Positions 26,807 to 35,300 are shown, counted from the first letter of the stretch. The stretch: 64,000 bases of DNA from Nostoc linckia FACHB-104 (GCF_014696615.1 NZ_JACJQJ010000006.1:1-64000), one strand, 5' to 3'. Notes: generated by a model from the letters alone, not told the origin. A program made the numbers and translations.

Positions 26807-26978
26807 TAGCAGTAAATTTATACCAATTCTCCAAAAAAAAGCTACACATAGACAGCAGGGGGTAAGGGGAGAATTATATGTCAATACGGTTCAGTTAGCG
26901 TCAAAAACCTGATTTTGCGTAGCGATTGTCTCATTTTTTTCTGGAATTAGTATTAATCCTCAATCTCTCCGCGAGTTT

Positions 26979-27053
26979 ATGAAAAATCAAGATATTGCGA
27001 AACTTGCGAAAGATTTGAAGAAATTAAGACAGGTTTTAAAGAAAGCTAGTTAA
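26979..27053 (+). CDS. Tiny ORF or gene fragment, Lys-rich helix
   Basis: ATG at 26979 gives 24 residues, MKNQDIAKLAKDLKKLRQVL then KKAS. The same frame is open from 26913 and reads INPQSLREFMKNQ, which looks like the C-terminal end of a longer protein. It may be a remnant. No ribosome binding site is clear. The T/A-rich hairpin at 27100-27130 lies downstream. Confidence 0.3.
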   Translation: MKNQDIAKLAKDLKKLRQVLKKAS

Positions 27054-27133
27054 AACATCAGCATCTACTGGTTGAATCTGTCAATAATTCTGATTTTTTA
27101 CCATCCCTCTTTCAAAAAAAGATGGTTTTTATT

Positions 27134-27379
27134 TTATAAGTCAAAATTACGCCTAAAGCGCAAGTCAATGTTATTTGATTTTTTCTGGTTGCAAATATTG
27201 CATAGAGTTTGGAGATTGCTCATATCATTTTGCCCACCACGCGACAGAGGTATAATATGGTCAATAGTCAGGTCAGTTTCTAAAGCAGTTTTACCACAAC
27301 TTTGGCATTGATATTTATCGCGTTGAAAAACATACTTTCTTACTTCGATAGGTATATTAATGCGTGGGGTTTTATTCAT
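27134..27379 (-). CDS. Small HNH endonuclease
   Basis: 81 residues and essentially only the nuclease module. Two CxxC pairs (CQSCGK and CNICNQK) hold a structural zinc; the beta-beta-alpha metal motif is DHIIPLSRGGQNDMSNLQTL, with the first His, Asn and second (here Cys-region) ligands. The N-terminal IPIEVRKYVFQRDKYQCQSC is the standard HNH lead-in. It is a single small gene, as often dispersed in cyanobacterial genomes, with no methylase or intron nearby. Target and role are unknown; it could be an orphan homing-type nuclease. Confidence 0.9.
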   Translation of the reverse strand: MNKTPRINIPIEVRKYVFQRDKYQCQSCGKTALETDLTIDHIIPLSRGGQNDMSNLQTLCNICNQKKSNNIDLRFRRNFDL

Positions 27380-27496
27380 GAAAATAGCTCTAAAGCTTAG
27401 AGATTATAAAAGCGGATTTTACTATGAAAAGCTAACTTAAAATCAGGAAAAACAATCGCCAGAATTATTGGAATATATTATACATATCATAAATCA

Positions 27497-27529
27497 TAAA
27501 AAATCAACTTACTGTCAATAGCAAGTTGA
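27497..27529 (-). terminator. Terminator of the DUF1611 gene
   Basis: On the minus strand TCAACTT (from 27529) pairs with AAGTTGA across a 12-base loop and is followed by TTTTTTAT. It lies 32 bases past the DUF1611 stop. Confidence 0.75.
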
Positions 27530-27560
27530 TAAATGTCTTGAGTTGTTCGCCACAGCACAG

Positions 27561-28607
27561 TTAGCTTTTCATCACAGCATTCAAAATGACATTTGCATCA
27601 AAACGTACTACATCAGTACAGGGTAGCCCACTTTCTTTGGTCGTTTGGGCGATCGCATCTTTGGCTGCCGCTTCATCTAAATGAGCAGTGTTCAGTGCTA
27701 TACCCACAACAGGCACAGGAGCAAAGGCACCAGCCGCACTAGCCACAGTTTCATATAGACGAATCACCTCTGGTAAAGGTGGAATGGGTACGTGGGGATG
27801 ATTGCGGACATGGGTTTGTCCTACTTTATGTACAAGGATTAATTGCGTTGGTTGGGAACCACGGATCAAAGGTAGGGTGGCAGTTGAGCCGGGATGCAAT
27901 AAGGAACCTTGTCCTTCCACATGGACAATGTCGTAGTTTTTGCCATAGCGCATCAGCATTTGTTCCACAGCACCAGCCGCAAAGTCTACCCGCACGGCAT
28001 CCAAAGGTATACCATCGCCTTCTAACATTACGCCGGTTTGACCTGTTGCCAAAAACTTAGAACGCCATCCTCGGCGTTTTGCTGACCAATGCAGTTCTAA
28101 GCTAGTTGACATCTTACCAATCGCCATATCAGTTCCTACTGTCAACACTCGCCGACAAGGAAGGGTGCGCGCCAGTCCACCAGCAACACCTAAATTCGGC
28201 GGTTCTTTGCGGACATCCCAAATTATTTGTCCTGGTTTTAGCAGTGCATTTAACTCTGGCATCGTTGCCAATGGAGTATGCAAACCATTGACTATAGACA
28301 TTCCCGCTTGTAGGGCATCTTTGATTTCATGCCAATAATCATCTGGTACAGCACCACCTTTGGGAGCAATGCCAATTACCAAAACTTGCGGCTGATATTC
28401 TAAAGATGCGGCTACTGACTCCACAATCGGGACATCTCGTTTGATACCTGTGATTGCTGATAGAGATTTTCCCGCACAGTCGCGATCGATGACAGCTACA
28501 ATCGGGGCTTCACTATAGCGTAAAATTGCCAACCCAGTTTTTCCCTGGGTGCCAGCAGTTCCCTCATGTAGCAAAATAGCAGTTCGTTGATTAAGTGGCA
28601 GACGCAC
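27561..28607 (-). CDS. DUF1611 family protein, D-glutamate N-acetyltransferase (DgcN)-like
   Basis: 348 residues from a GTG start that overlaps the upstream enolase-superfamily gene by 17 bases, so the two are translationally coupled. The N-terminal half is a Rossmann-like domain (RYSEAPIVAVIDRDCAGKSL, VLVIGIAPKGG); the second half has GTDMAIGKMSTSLEL, a P-loop-like motif, and VEGQGSLLHPG. This is the DUF1611 pattern. In marine bacteria a DUF1611 protein (DgcN) acetylates D-glutamate and is paired with DgcA, an enolase-superfamily racemase, and the same gene order is seen here. The biochemical call is inference from family and neighbour; the domain call is firm. Confidence 0.85.
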   Translation of the reverse strand: MRLPLNQRTAILLHEGTAGTQGKTGLAILRYSEAPIVAVIDRDCAGKSLSAITGIKRDVPIVESVAASLEYQPQVLVIGIAPKGGAVPDDYWHEIKDALQAGMSIVNGLHTPLATMPELNALLKPGQIIWDVRKEPPNLGVAGGLARTLPCRRVLTVGTDMAIGKMSTSLELHWSAKRRGWRSKFLATGQTGVMLEGDGIPLDAVRVDFAAGAVEQMLMRYGKNYDIVHVEGQGSLLHPGSTATLPLIRGSQPTQLILVHKVGQTHVRNHPHVPIPPLPEVIRLYETVASAAGAFAPVPVVGIALNTAHLDEAAAKDAIAQTTKESGLPCTDVVRFDANVILNAVMKS

Positions 28608-29643
28608 TGTGTTGTACCCCCAAACCTGGTAAATCGTTGGGCAAAACTCTCCCTTCTTTGATCAATGCACCTGTAAAAGGATCGTTGATAAGGTTGAGAT
28701 GACTGTCTAAATCTAAATAATCAGCCAGAGGAGCCAGTTGCGCTGCGGCTGTATTGGCTAACGAACTATCAGAATAGCAACCAAACATCACTTGTAAACC
28801 ATAGGCTTTCGCAGTGTGTACCATTCGCATTGCCTCTGTTAAGCCTCCCGATTTCATGAGTTTGATATTAATACCATCTACATAGTTTGCTAGTTGGGGA
28901 ATATCGGTGCTGGTAAAGCAACTTTCATCGACAAATATCGGCAGAGGCGATCGCGCTTTTAATTCTGCTAAACTTTGTTCCTGTCCCCTTGGTAGTGGCT
29001 GTTCTACATACTTTATACCTAAATCAGCTAACCAACTAGTCATGGCGATCGCATCTGGCAAACTCCAACCACCATTGGCATCAACAAAAAATTCCAAATT
29101 CGGTGCTTCCTCACGGACTGCTAAGAACATTTTCCGATCTGCATCTATGCCATCCGGACTACCTAGCTTCACCTTGAAAACACGAACATCTGTAAATTCT
29201 AGCCAGTCCCGCGCCCTAGCTTTGGCTGCTGCTGGTGAGTTAATGCCAATGGTAACTGAGGTAGGCACTATCAGATGGCGATCGAGTCCCCAAAGTTGCC
29301 ACAGTGGTAAACCTACAAGCTTACCTAGCCAATCATGCATTGCCATATCTACTGCAGCTCTCACTGCAGAAGGAGCTTGAACTGCGATTAAAGCTTGCTC
29401 AACTTGCTGCCTTTGCAATGGGCTAAAAGGTTGCAAAATTGGTGCTATTTCTTGTAAAGCTTCTTTGATTTTCTCTGTTGATTGCGAATGATTGCCTACG
29501 CCAAATGGTGACGCTTCTCCCCAGCCTTCAATCCCATCTTGGGAAATACTCACCCATACATTCGTTGTCTGTGCCGTTGTCCCACGACTAATTGTCAAGG
29601 GAAAACGCTTATTTACAGTAAATATTTTGACCTGAAGTTGCAT
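28591..29643 (-). CDS. Enolase-superfamily racemase (dipeptide epimerase / DgcA-like)
   Basis: 350-residue enzyme of the muconate-lactonizing subgroup. Catalytic residues are in place: the KxK motif in VFKVKLGSPDG, metal ligands in FFVDANGGWS, VEQPLPRGQE and IFVDESCFT, and the opposite-face Lys in GINIKLMKSGG. Relatives are annotated as L-Ala-D/L-Glu epimerases, which recycle murein peptides; those next to DUF1611 genes include DgcA, which racemizes N-acetyl-D-glutamate. The 17-base overlap with the DUF1611 gene favours the second role or a shared murein/D-Glu recycling task. menC at 62945 is a paralogue of the same superfamily. Confidence 0.9.
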   Translation of the reverse strand: MQLQVKIFTVNKRFPLTISRGTTAQTTNVWVSISQDGIEGWGEASPFGVGNHSQSTEKIKEALQEIAPILQPFSPLQRQQVEQALIAVQAPSAVRAAVDMAMHDWLGKLVGLPLWQLWGLDRHLIVPTSVTIGINSPAAAKARARDWLEFTDVRVFKVKLGSPDGIDADRKMFLAVREEAPNLEFFVDANGGWSLPDAIAMTSWLADLGIKYVEQPLPRGQEQSLAELKARSPLPIFVDESCFTSTDIPQLANYVDGINIKLMKSGGLTEAMRMVHTAKAYGLQVMFGCYSDSSLANTAAAQLAPLADYLDLDSHLNLINDPFTGALIKEGRVLPNDLPGLGVQHSASAT

Positions 29644-29790
29644 ATATATACTTTATCTATGGCTAGGTCAAATATCACAAATATCACAGTGTAGGTCTAA
29701 AGTTTAGTTGATTTGATACATCTGTTATACTTTTTTACATAGTCAAAATTGCCAGATTTAGACATATTGCTGTCAAATGCTAGCGTATAT

Positions 29791-30348
29791 ATGAAAAATC
29801 TCAAAAAATGGACAACTTTAACATCAAAGATGGTATTAGATCATCCTTGGTGTAAGGTCAGACGAGATGAAATAGAATTACCTAACGGCAAAATTATTGA
29901 TGATTATTTTGTTAATCTCAAACCAGAAGTAGCTTTAATTTTACCGATAACTAGCAATCAAGAAATTGTGTTTGTGCGTCAATATCGCCATGCAGTCGGC
30001 GAATTTTTTATAGAACTCCCAGCAGGGAGTTTTGATCCCCAAGAAGAAAGTGCAGAAGTAGCATCTGTGCGAGAACTAGCAGAAGAAACTGGTTATGTGA
30101 CTCAAGAAGTGAGAAAAATTGCCACACTATACGATAAGCCGAGTAAAGATACGAATCAAATTCATTTGTTCCTAGCCAAAAATGTAGTGCAAGCTAAAGA
30201 ACAGCAGTTAGATATCACAGAAGAAATTGAAGTGATATTAATTCCAGTAGCATTGGTTTTAGAAAAAATTGCTCAAGGGGAAATAGCTGTAGCGGGAACT
30301 GTAGCGGCGCTGTTTTTAGGGTTAAATTTCCTCAAATCTGGGAATTAG
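29791..30348 (+). CDS. Nudix hydrolase, ADP-ribose pyrophosphatase type
   Basis: 185 residues from the ATG at 29791; an upstream in-frame TTG at 29749 is unlikely. The Nudix box is complete: G in PAGSFDPQEE, then RELAEETGYV, giving the G-x5-E-x7-RE-x2-EE-x-G pattern. The upstream strand LILPITSNQEIVFVRQYRHA and FIELPAGS is typical of ADP-ribose diphosphatases, which hydrolyse ADP-ribose to AMP and ribose 5-phosphate. The gene is divergent from the DgcA-like gene. It is followed by a GNAT gene 70 bases on. Confidence 0.9.
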   Translation: MKNLKKWTTLTSKMVLDHPWCKVRRDEIELPNGKIIDDYFVNLKPEVALILPITSNQEIVFVRQYRHAVGEFFIELPAGSFDPQEESAEVASVRELAEETGYVTQEVRKIATLYDKPSKDTNQIHLFLAKNVVQAKEQQLDITEEIEVILIPVALVLEKIAQGEIAVAGTVAALFLGLNFLKSGN

Positions 30349-30426
30349 TAGATTCGGGTAAGAAGATTTGTAAGAGAGTGCGATCGCACTTAAGTTAGAC
30401 TCTCATAAAAAATAGTCTTGAAGCTG

Positions 30427-30912
30427 ATGAAAGTCAGAAATGCAACTCCCGATGATATACCGCTGATTTTCTCGTTCATCAAAAAGAAAGCAGAATTTGA
30501 CCGCAATATTGGCGCTTTTAATGGCGTGTTGCGAGTATCTGCAGACAAAATTCGTCAAACACTTTTTGGTGACATTCCTTTTGCTTATGTTTTGTTTGCA
30601 GAGACTTCAGAACGTGAGATTGGATTCGCTTTATATGGATTTAGATACTCTTCATTTGCAGGACAACCAAGTATTTGGCTAGATGATTTATACATTAATG
30701 AAGACATGAGGAGTCAAGGAGCAGGAGCGGCTTTGATGAGTCATCTGGCTAAAATTGCACAGCAAAATAATTGTACTCATCTAGCTTGGAATGCTGATGC
30801 GCGCAACATTCGCGGTTTAAGTTTTTATCATCGCTTGGGTGCGGAAATTACAGAGCAGAAAGGTAATCGGTGTTTCTTGCATTGGACTCCGTGGGCGAAA
30901 ATAGAGGGATAA
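30427..30912 (+). CDS. GNAT family N-acetyltransferase
   Basis: 161 residues from the ATG at 30427 (a TTG nine bases earlier is possible). GNAT fold: VRNATPDDIPLIFSFI at the N-terminus, the acetyl-CoA-binding signature RSQGAGAALMSHLAKIA (Q/RxxGxG/A type) and the C-terminal NIRGLSFYHRLGAEI. IWLDDLYINEDMRSQG is the usual strand before the CoA loop. Relatives include diamine acetyltransferases and unassigned resistance enzymes, so the acceptor is unknown. Same strand as the Nudix gene, possibly co-transcribed. Confidence 0.9.
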   Translation: MKVRNATPDDIPLIFSFIKKKAEFDRNIGAFNGVLRVSADKIRQTLFGDIPFAYVLFAETSEREIGFALYGFRYSSFAGQPSIWLDDLYINEDMRSQGAGAALMSHLAKIAQQNNCTHLAWNADARNIRGLSFYHRLGAEITEQKGNRCFLHWTPWAKIEG

Positions 30913-31436
30913 ATTAGCTCACAAATCATCTATTTAAGCCAATAGTCAAAAGCAAAGGTTTTTTACACGAAATTGACATAGGTAGCCTGGTTTAAGAATC
31001 TCGAAACAGCTTGTGGTCAAGGTTTTTAATCTAAAATCCAAAACCCAAAATCTAAAATTGGTATTAGACATTGAGTAGTCAATCAGTCAAACTCAATGAT
31101 AATGATAAATATTTTCAATAAAATTTATACTTTTGTTGCTAACTGTACTGGCTATACTACCGCTAATGCTGGCTTTCAGGCTTTTAACACTCATTTTGCT
31201 AGCTAAATTGTCCGCTTGACTAATCCATTAGGTTAAGAGAAACTAACTAATGACAAACGTACCGACTTATAAAATTAATAATTTTTGTAAAAATTCTGAG
31301 ATATATATTTTGAGAGATGGAACATTAGTTAACAAATGGCAAGTTTGTATCTAAGTGGAATGTTCCGACGGCTATATTATTTAGCCGACTGCTGAGGCAG
31401 TACAATTCAAGCGTATTATCGTGGTTGGCCAAGAGC
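30913..31436. other. Intergenic region with two tiny ORFs
   Basis: 524 bases upstream of the DUF2997 gene. Two small frames on the plus strand: ATG 31096 to TAA 31206 (36 codons, MIMINIFNKIYTFVANCTGY...) and ATG 31250 to TAA 31354 (34 codons, MTNVPTYKINNFCKNSEIYI...). Neither has a clear ribosome binding site or a family I know. Confidence 0.4.
31096..31206 (+). CDS. Tiny ORF, unknown
   Basis: 36 residues, starting MIMINIFNKIYTFVANC and ending AFNTHFAS. A second ATG at 31102 is possible. Composition is protein-like (aromatic and Thr-rich), but there is no family match or clear ribosome binding site. It precedes the ferredoxin operon. Confidence 0.25.
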   Translation: MIMINIFNKIYTFVANCTGYTTANAGFQAFNTHFAS

Positions 31437-31649
31437 ATGGAGACATTAGAGTTCATAATTTATCCAGATGGTCGGGTACAAGAGAAAGTCACTGGCATTG
31501 TGGGTGCTTCTTGCGCTGAAGTCACAGCAGCAATAGAAGCGCAGCTTGGTCAAGTACTTGTTAATGAGCCAACTTCAGAATTTTTTGCCAACAATCAGGT
31601 ACAACAATCTGGTGTAGTAAATACGCAAACCTCCTTCAGTGATTGGTAA
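31437..31649 (+). CDS. DUF2997 domain protein
   Basis: 70 residues from the ATG at 31437. The first 36 residues, METLEFIIYPDGRVQEKVTG then IVGASCAEVTAAIEAQLG, match DUF2997, a short family of alternating strands with one Cys. The remainder is polar and unstructured. It is followed after 40 bases by ycf35 and then ferredoxin. This three-gene order is, to my knowledge, widely kept in cyanobacteria, and no function is established. Confidence 0.85.
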   Translation: METLEFIIYPDGRVQEKVTGIVGASCAEVTAAIEAQLGQVLVNEPTSEFFANNQVQQSGVVNTQTSFSDW

Positions 31650-31689
31650 TTGTTCAAAAATAGTCTATTTTAGTTAATTCAGAACCACC

Positions 31690-32076
31690 ATGTCACACTT
31701 TAGCCAAATTAAGACTCAAATCCGTAACCTAGACTCTTTGAAAGATGCTCTCAATGAATTGGGTATAGATTGGAAGCCAGGCCCGCGTGAAGTAAGAGGC
31801 TATCGCGGTCAAACTCATCCTGCAGCAATTTCCATTGAGCAGGAGAATGGTTATGATATCGGTTTTAGATGGAATGGCCAAGAATATGAATTGGTGGCTG
31901 ACTTACAGTACTGGCAACAAAACCTATCTGTAGATGGATTTTTGCGCCAAGTGACTCAGCGCTATGCTTATCAAACAGTCATGAAAGAAACATCTCGTGT
32001 TGGCTTTCAAGTGACCGAGCAAAAACAACAAGAAGATGGTTCAATTCGTCTGGTAGTACAACGCTGGAGTGCGTAA
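31690..32076 (+). CDS. ycf35: Ycf35 / DUF1257 protein
   Basis: 128 residues, the size of chloroplast-encoded Ycf35 of red algae. It starts MSHFSQIKTQIRNLDSLKDA, the standard Ycf35 start, and has the WKPGPREVRGYRGQTHPA and NGYDIGFRWNGQEYELVAD blocks. No catalytic motif is known. Its stop overlaps the ATG of the ferredoxin gene by one base (TAATG), so translation is coupled. This suggests that Ycf35 and the ferredoxin work together, perhaps in cluster assembly, electron delivery or tetrapyrrole/photosystem work; inference only. Confidence 0.93.
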   Translation: MSHFSQIKTQIRNLDSLKDALNELGIDWKPGPREVRGYRGQTHPAAISIEQENGYDIGFRWNGQEYELVADLQYWQQNLSVDGFLRQVTQRYAYQTVMKETSRVGFQVTEQKQQEDGSIRLVVQRWSA

Positions 32077-32537
32077 TGGCTGATTTTCTGCCTTCGCCGG
32101 AAGAACAAGAAGATAATCGTTCCGGGTTTGAACCAGAATTAGGCGGTTTTTTACGGGATGCTCCCGAACGCTCTGGTTTAGAGCCGGAATTGGGTGGAAT
32201 GCTGCGCCAAAAAGGTGTATATGTTGACGAAATTACCTGTATCGGCTGTAAGCATTGCGCTCATGTTGCCCGTAACACATTTTACATTGAACCAGATTAT
32301 GGGCGATCGCGTGTAGTTCGTCAGGATGGGGACGCAGAAGAAGTCATTCAAGAAGCAATAGATACTTGTCCGGTTGATTGCATTCACTGGGTTGATTACA
32401 CTGAACTGAAAAATTTAGAAGATGAACGCAAATATCAGGTAATTCCTGTAGTTGGTTATCCAGTGGATCATGCTGTTGCTTCTACAGAACGGCGGAGGAA
32501 AAGACAAAAATTAAAAACCAAAAAATCTCGTTATTAA
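32076..32537 (+). CDS. 4Fe-4S ferredoxin with repeated N-terminal extension
   Basis: 153 residues. The cluster motif is C55-x2-C58-x2-C61 with C98 in TCPVDC, giving one 4Fe-4S cluster; C102 is an extra cysteine. The usual second cluster is missing. Residues 15-31 and 32-45 are a direct repeat (RSGFEPELGGFLRDAPE and RSGLEPELGGMLRQ), a feature of this cyanobacterial/plastid ferredoxin type. The C-terminus is very basic (ERRRKRQKLKTKKSRY). The family is like the ferredoxin next to ycf35 in other cyanobacteria and like the plant DnaJ-associated ferredoxins. It likely transfers electrons to or with the Ycf35 partner; the acceptor is unknown. A strong terminator follows. Confidence 0.88.
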   Translation: MADFLPSPEEQEDNRSGFEPELGGFLRDAPERSGLEPELGGMLRQKGVYVDEITCIGCKHCAHVARNTFYIEPDYGRSRVVRQDGDAEEVIQEAIDTCPVDCIHWVDYTELKNLEDERKYQVIPVVGYPVDHAVASTERRRKRQKLKTKKSRY

Positions 32538-32553
32538 AATAATAAAAAACTCA

Positions 32554-32582
32554 AGGCTGGTAAAACCAGCCTATTTTATTTT
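32554..32582 (+). terminator. Terminator of the DUF2997-ycf35-ferredoxin operon
   Basis: AGGCTGGT (32554-32561) pairs perfectly with ACCAGCCT (32565-32572) over an AAA loop, then ATTTTATTTT. Confidence 0.9.
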
Positions 32583-32605
32583 ATTGGGCATTTATTATTT
32601 TTTGT

Positions 32606-32665
32606 TTGTCAAGGGTCAAGGGTCAAAAGTGCAACCCCTTGTCCCTTTTCCCATTCCCCATTTAA
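32606..32665. repeat. STRR tract (GGGTCAA, then CCCATTCCCC units)
   Basis: Heptamer-like TCAAGGG repeats followed by pyrimidine-rich CCCTTTTCCCATTCCCC, between convergent genes. Confidence 0.7.
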
Positions 32666-32703
32666 TTGCTAAAGTATCTTTCACTAAGTGAAAATCTTGA
32701 TAA

Positions 32704-34362
32704 TTATTCGGTTTCTGGAAAGATTTGCACTTTACCATCAGGGCTAAGTACAGCTCTCAGTCTGACATTTCTGCCATATCTATTAGCAGAAACGAAAGGT
32801 GTACCGATATTTGGCATACCAGCGCTATCTACATAATCTCTGGCGGCTTTATTTAAGGGAAAAATTCGTTCTACAGTACCGTCAACACCTACCATCACAC
32901 TATATTCTAGTGTTTGGCGTAATCCAGAGGGTGGTTGCCAGCGTTTTTGCAGATATTGTCTAGCTTCTGCAATCTGAGGTGTATCAAATAATGTGCTATC
33001 AGTAGCTTGTGGAGTTGTTGATGTTGGCGTTTTGCGCGATTCCCGCAATCTGTCAACTAATGCGTTCTCGTTACTTGCTCTGGAAGTTGTGGTAGAAGCA
33101 GGATTATATTCTCCTTCCAGCTTGCGCGCACTTGTCGTTTCATTGGGGATGACAGGAAGAGGTGCCGCAGTAATGGGAAGATTGGGGGTGACGCTACGAC
33201 TGCTTCTATCTGTTGATAGGCTGGGTGGTAATTCTCGCCTTTTCGGCAGTCCTAAATCGCTTGAGCTAACTGATCCAGGTTTGTTCTGCGTCAAGTTTGG
33301 CTGCAAAGCAATTTGCGGGTCACTAATGGTAGGAGGTACGCCAAACTGTGAATTAGTAGGAAAAGTTGGGTTTGTCTTTTGAGGTATACCCAATCCGCTT
33401 GCAGGAGATGGCACACCCTTAGGTAAACTCGAAGTGGCAGATGTGGGAGCAGTAGGAAAATTAGAATTTGGTAATGTTTGTGGTTTGTTAGCCAGTCCAG
33501 AATTAGGAGCTAATAGAGGATCTGCTGGCAAGCTAGAAGTAGGAATTGGTGTAGTCGAGCCAATATTTGGTAGTGGGGGAAAACCGTCTGGAGCTGCAAG
33601 CCCCGCTTCTGGGTTGACTTGAGGTGAGGGTTGCAGAGCAATTGGTGAGGAATTTGCAGTGGGTTTTTTCGCAGTTTGTAGCTGATTTGGCTTAATGTTA
33701 TTCACATATTGCCAAGTCACTGGTAAGAGTCCCACACCTAAGACTAATACAGCTGCTACAGGTGCCCATACCGGGAATCTAGCTACCGAACTGCCCCTAT
33801 TTTCCAGAGTAGGCAACGCCATAATATCAGCCGAGTATTCATCTAGAGCTGTTGCCAAATCGAATAGTTGCAACAGACTCAGTTCGATTACAGGGCCAGA
33901 TGCTTGGCTGGCTAGGGAACCGAGAAACAACTTGTGAGTCAAAGAACTGCTCGGTTCTAAATATATTGTTGTATTAGGCAAAGAAGAGGGAAAAGACTTT
34001 AATGTTTGAGTACTAACTGTTTGTGCAGTCTGTTGAAAGTCTTGTATTTGAGCGTCACTAGCGACTTTACTAGAATCTTGCGGGCTGGGAAAACTCAACC
34101 AAAAAGTTTCGGGAGATTGTTGGAGAAATTGTTGAATGTAGATTGAAACTGCATCACACAAAGCTTCGAGTTGATCGCGATCGCCCCGAATTGGGAGTCT
34201 GCTTTCTTCTGGTAGTCGCGGATCGTCAAACCGCAACTCAAAGCTGAGTTGCTTGAGGACAGTTTTTCCCGTCCACCGCGATAAAGGCGAGCTTTGCGCC
34301 AACACTTCGAGGGTACAGGTGGGGGGTGTATAGCGACGAATGACAGAATTAGATAGAGGCAT
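32704..34362 (-). CDS. DUF4335 protein, single-pass membrane protein with long Pro/Ser linker
   Basis: 552 residues. The N-terminal 170 residues (MPLSNSVIRRYTPPTCTLEV, then SFELRFDDPRLPEESRLPIR) match DUF4335. One transmembrane segment lies at 196-216 (FPVWAPVAAVLVLGVGLLP). Residues 225-460 are low-complexity and rich in Pro, Ser, Thr and Asn. The last 95 residues are folded (LRQTLEYSVMVGVDGTVERI). The DUF3038 gene lies 72 bases upstream on the same strand; these two families are neighbours in other cyanobacteria too. Function unknown. Confidence 0.85.
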   Translation of the reverse strand: MPLSNSVIRRYTPPTCTLEVLAQSSPLSRWTGKTVLKQLSFELRFDDPRLPEESRLPIRGDRDQLEALCDAVSIYIQQFLQQSPETFWLSFPSPQDSSKVASDAQIQDFQQTAQTVSTQTLKSFPSSLPNTTIYLEPSSSLTHKLFLGSLASQASGPVIELSLLQLFDLATALDEYSADIMALPTLENRGSSVARFPVWAPVAAVLVLGVGLLPVTWQYVNNIKPNQLQTAKKPTANSSPIALQPSPQVNPEAGLAAPDGFPPLPNIGSTTPIPTSSLPADPLLAPNSGLANKPQTLPNSNFPTAPTSATSSLPKGVPSPASGLGIPQKTNPTFPTNSQFGVPPTISDPQIALQPNLTQNKPGSVSSSDLGLPKRRELPPSLSTDRSSRSVTPNLPITAAPLPVIPNETTSARKLEGEYNPASTTTSRASNENALVDRLRESRKTPTSTTPQATDSTLFDTPQIAEARQYLQKRWQPPSGLRQTLEYSVMVGVDGTVERIFPLNKAARDYVDSAGMPNIGTPFVSANRYGRNVRLRAVLSPDGKVQIFPETE

Positions 34363-34434
34363 GGCAGAAACTGCGAAGGAGATGATTGGTGATTTTCGAT
34401 TTGGGATTTAGGAGGAGCGATCTAAAATCAAAAT

Positions 34435-35040
34435 CTAAAACTTTGTGGAACGGTCTATTAGTGCTAACCAAAGACGGCGGTGTCCACCAGGGGCGCTGTA
34501 AAACAATAAATCTACCAGCAGTTTGAGCGCTAAATGAGTTAGTAAATCTGTAGAAATTTGCTCATCCTCTTCCATGCGCTCTTGGTAAGTATTGCAGAAA
34601 GCATCAATATAATCTCCCAGTAAAGCGGTTTGGTGAGGTTCCTGGTGATTTGCGGCCATTTGTTCTAATAGACCAACAGCACGACGAATTAATTCTTGGT
34701 GCTGTTTGGCAAGGTAGCAGGTGATGAGAACAAGCGATCGCGCCTCTTCTACATCTAATTTTTTTCGCCCTCCTTGTCCTTTGCGTAGGGGATTTGACTG
34801 GCGCAATCGCCACAAAGCTACGCGATCAGGCACTCTTGACTCCAAATTCAGATTAATCGCCGCCGAGAGCATCGCCTCGGAACCAAGACCAGTTAAAGTT
34901 TCCAGTGCCAACAGCACTAAGTCTAACTGAGTTTTGATATTGTCCCATTCAACATATGTTGGGGTTGGAAGCTGAATTAGATCCTCCCACTGGGAATTTG
35001 GAGTAGCTGAATTGGTGGCCGAGTGCATAACTTTTAGCAT
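34435..35040 (-). CDS. DUF3038 protein
   Basis: 201 residues, with a second possible start at 35028. Helical, soluble. WEDLIQLPTPTYVEWDNIKT and LDLVLLALETLTGLGSEAML are the conserved start; NPLRKGQGGRKKLDVEEARS is the conserved basic loop. It ends FYSAPGGHRRLWLALI. It is the DUF3038 family, with no known function. The pairing with DUF4335 suggests a cytoplasmic partner for that membrane protein. Upstream spacer holds STRR DNA and the promoter. Confidence 0.87.
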   Translation of the reverse strand: MLKVMHSATNSATPNSQWEDLIQLPTPTYVEWDNIKTQLDLVLLALETLTGLGSEAMLSAAINLNLESRVPDRVALWRLRQSNPLRKGQGGRKKLDVEEARSLVLITCYLAKQHQELIRRAVGLLEQMAANHQEPHQTALLGDYIDAFCNTYQERMEEDEQISTDLLTHLALKLLVDLLFYSAPGGHRRLWLALIDRSTKF

Positions 35041-35300
35041 AGGTGATCGGGCTTATTGGGACGGTTGCTGTTACCCATTTTGAAACAGACTCTTAAGCAT
35101 TTAACTGAGTTTCCTTTAGTTATTTAGCCTGAAACTTCAGCTAGCTTTGATCACAGTGGGAATCAGCATGTATCTCTGTCTTACTCTAAATGAAAATTTA
35201 TTTTCTACAAAGCAGAAATATTATTACTTCAAGAATACTTATATAGCTTTCTAAATTTTCACGCCCTAAGTAAATGCATCAGGGAGAAATTGTAAAGAAA
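35041..35300. other. Promoter region of the DUF3038/DUF4335 unit
   Basis: AT-rich spacer between the DUF3038 start and the STRR tract. No gene and no hairpin seen. Confidence 0.4.
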
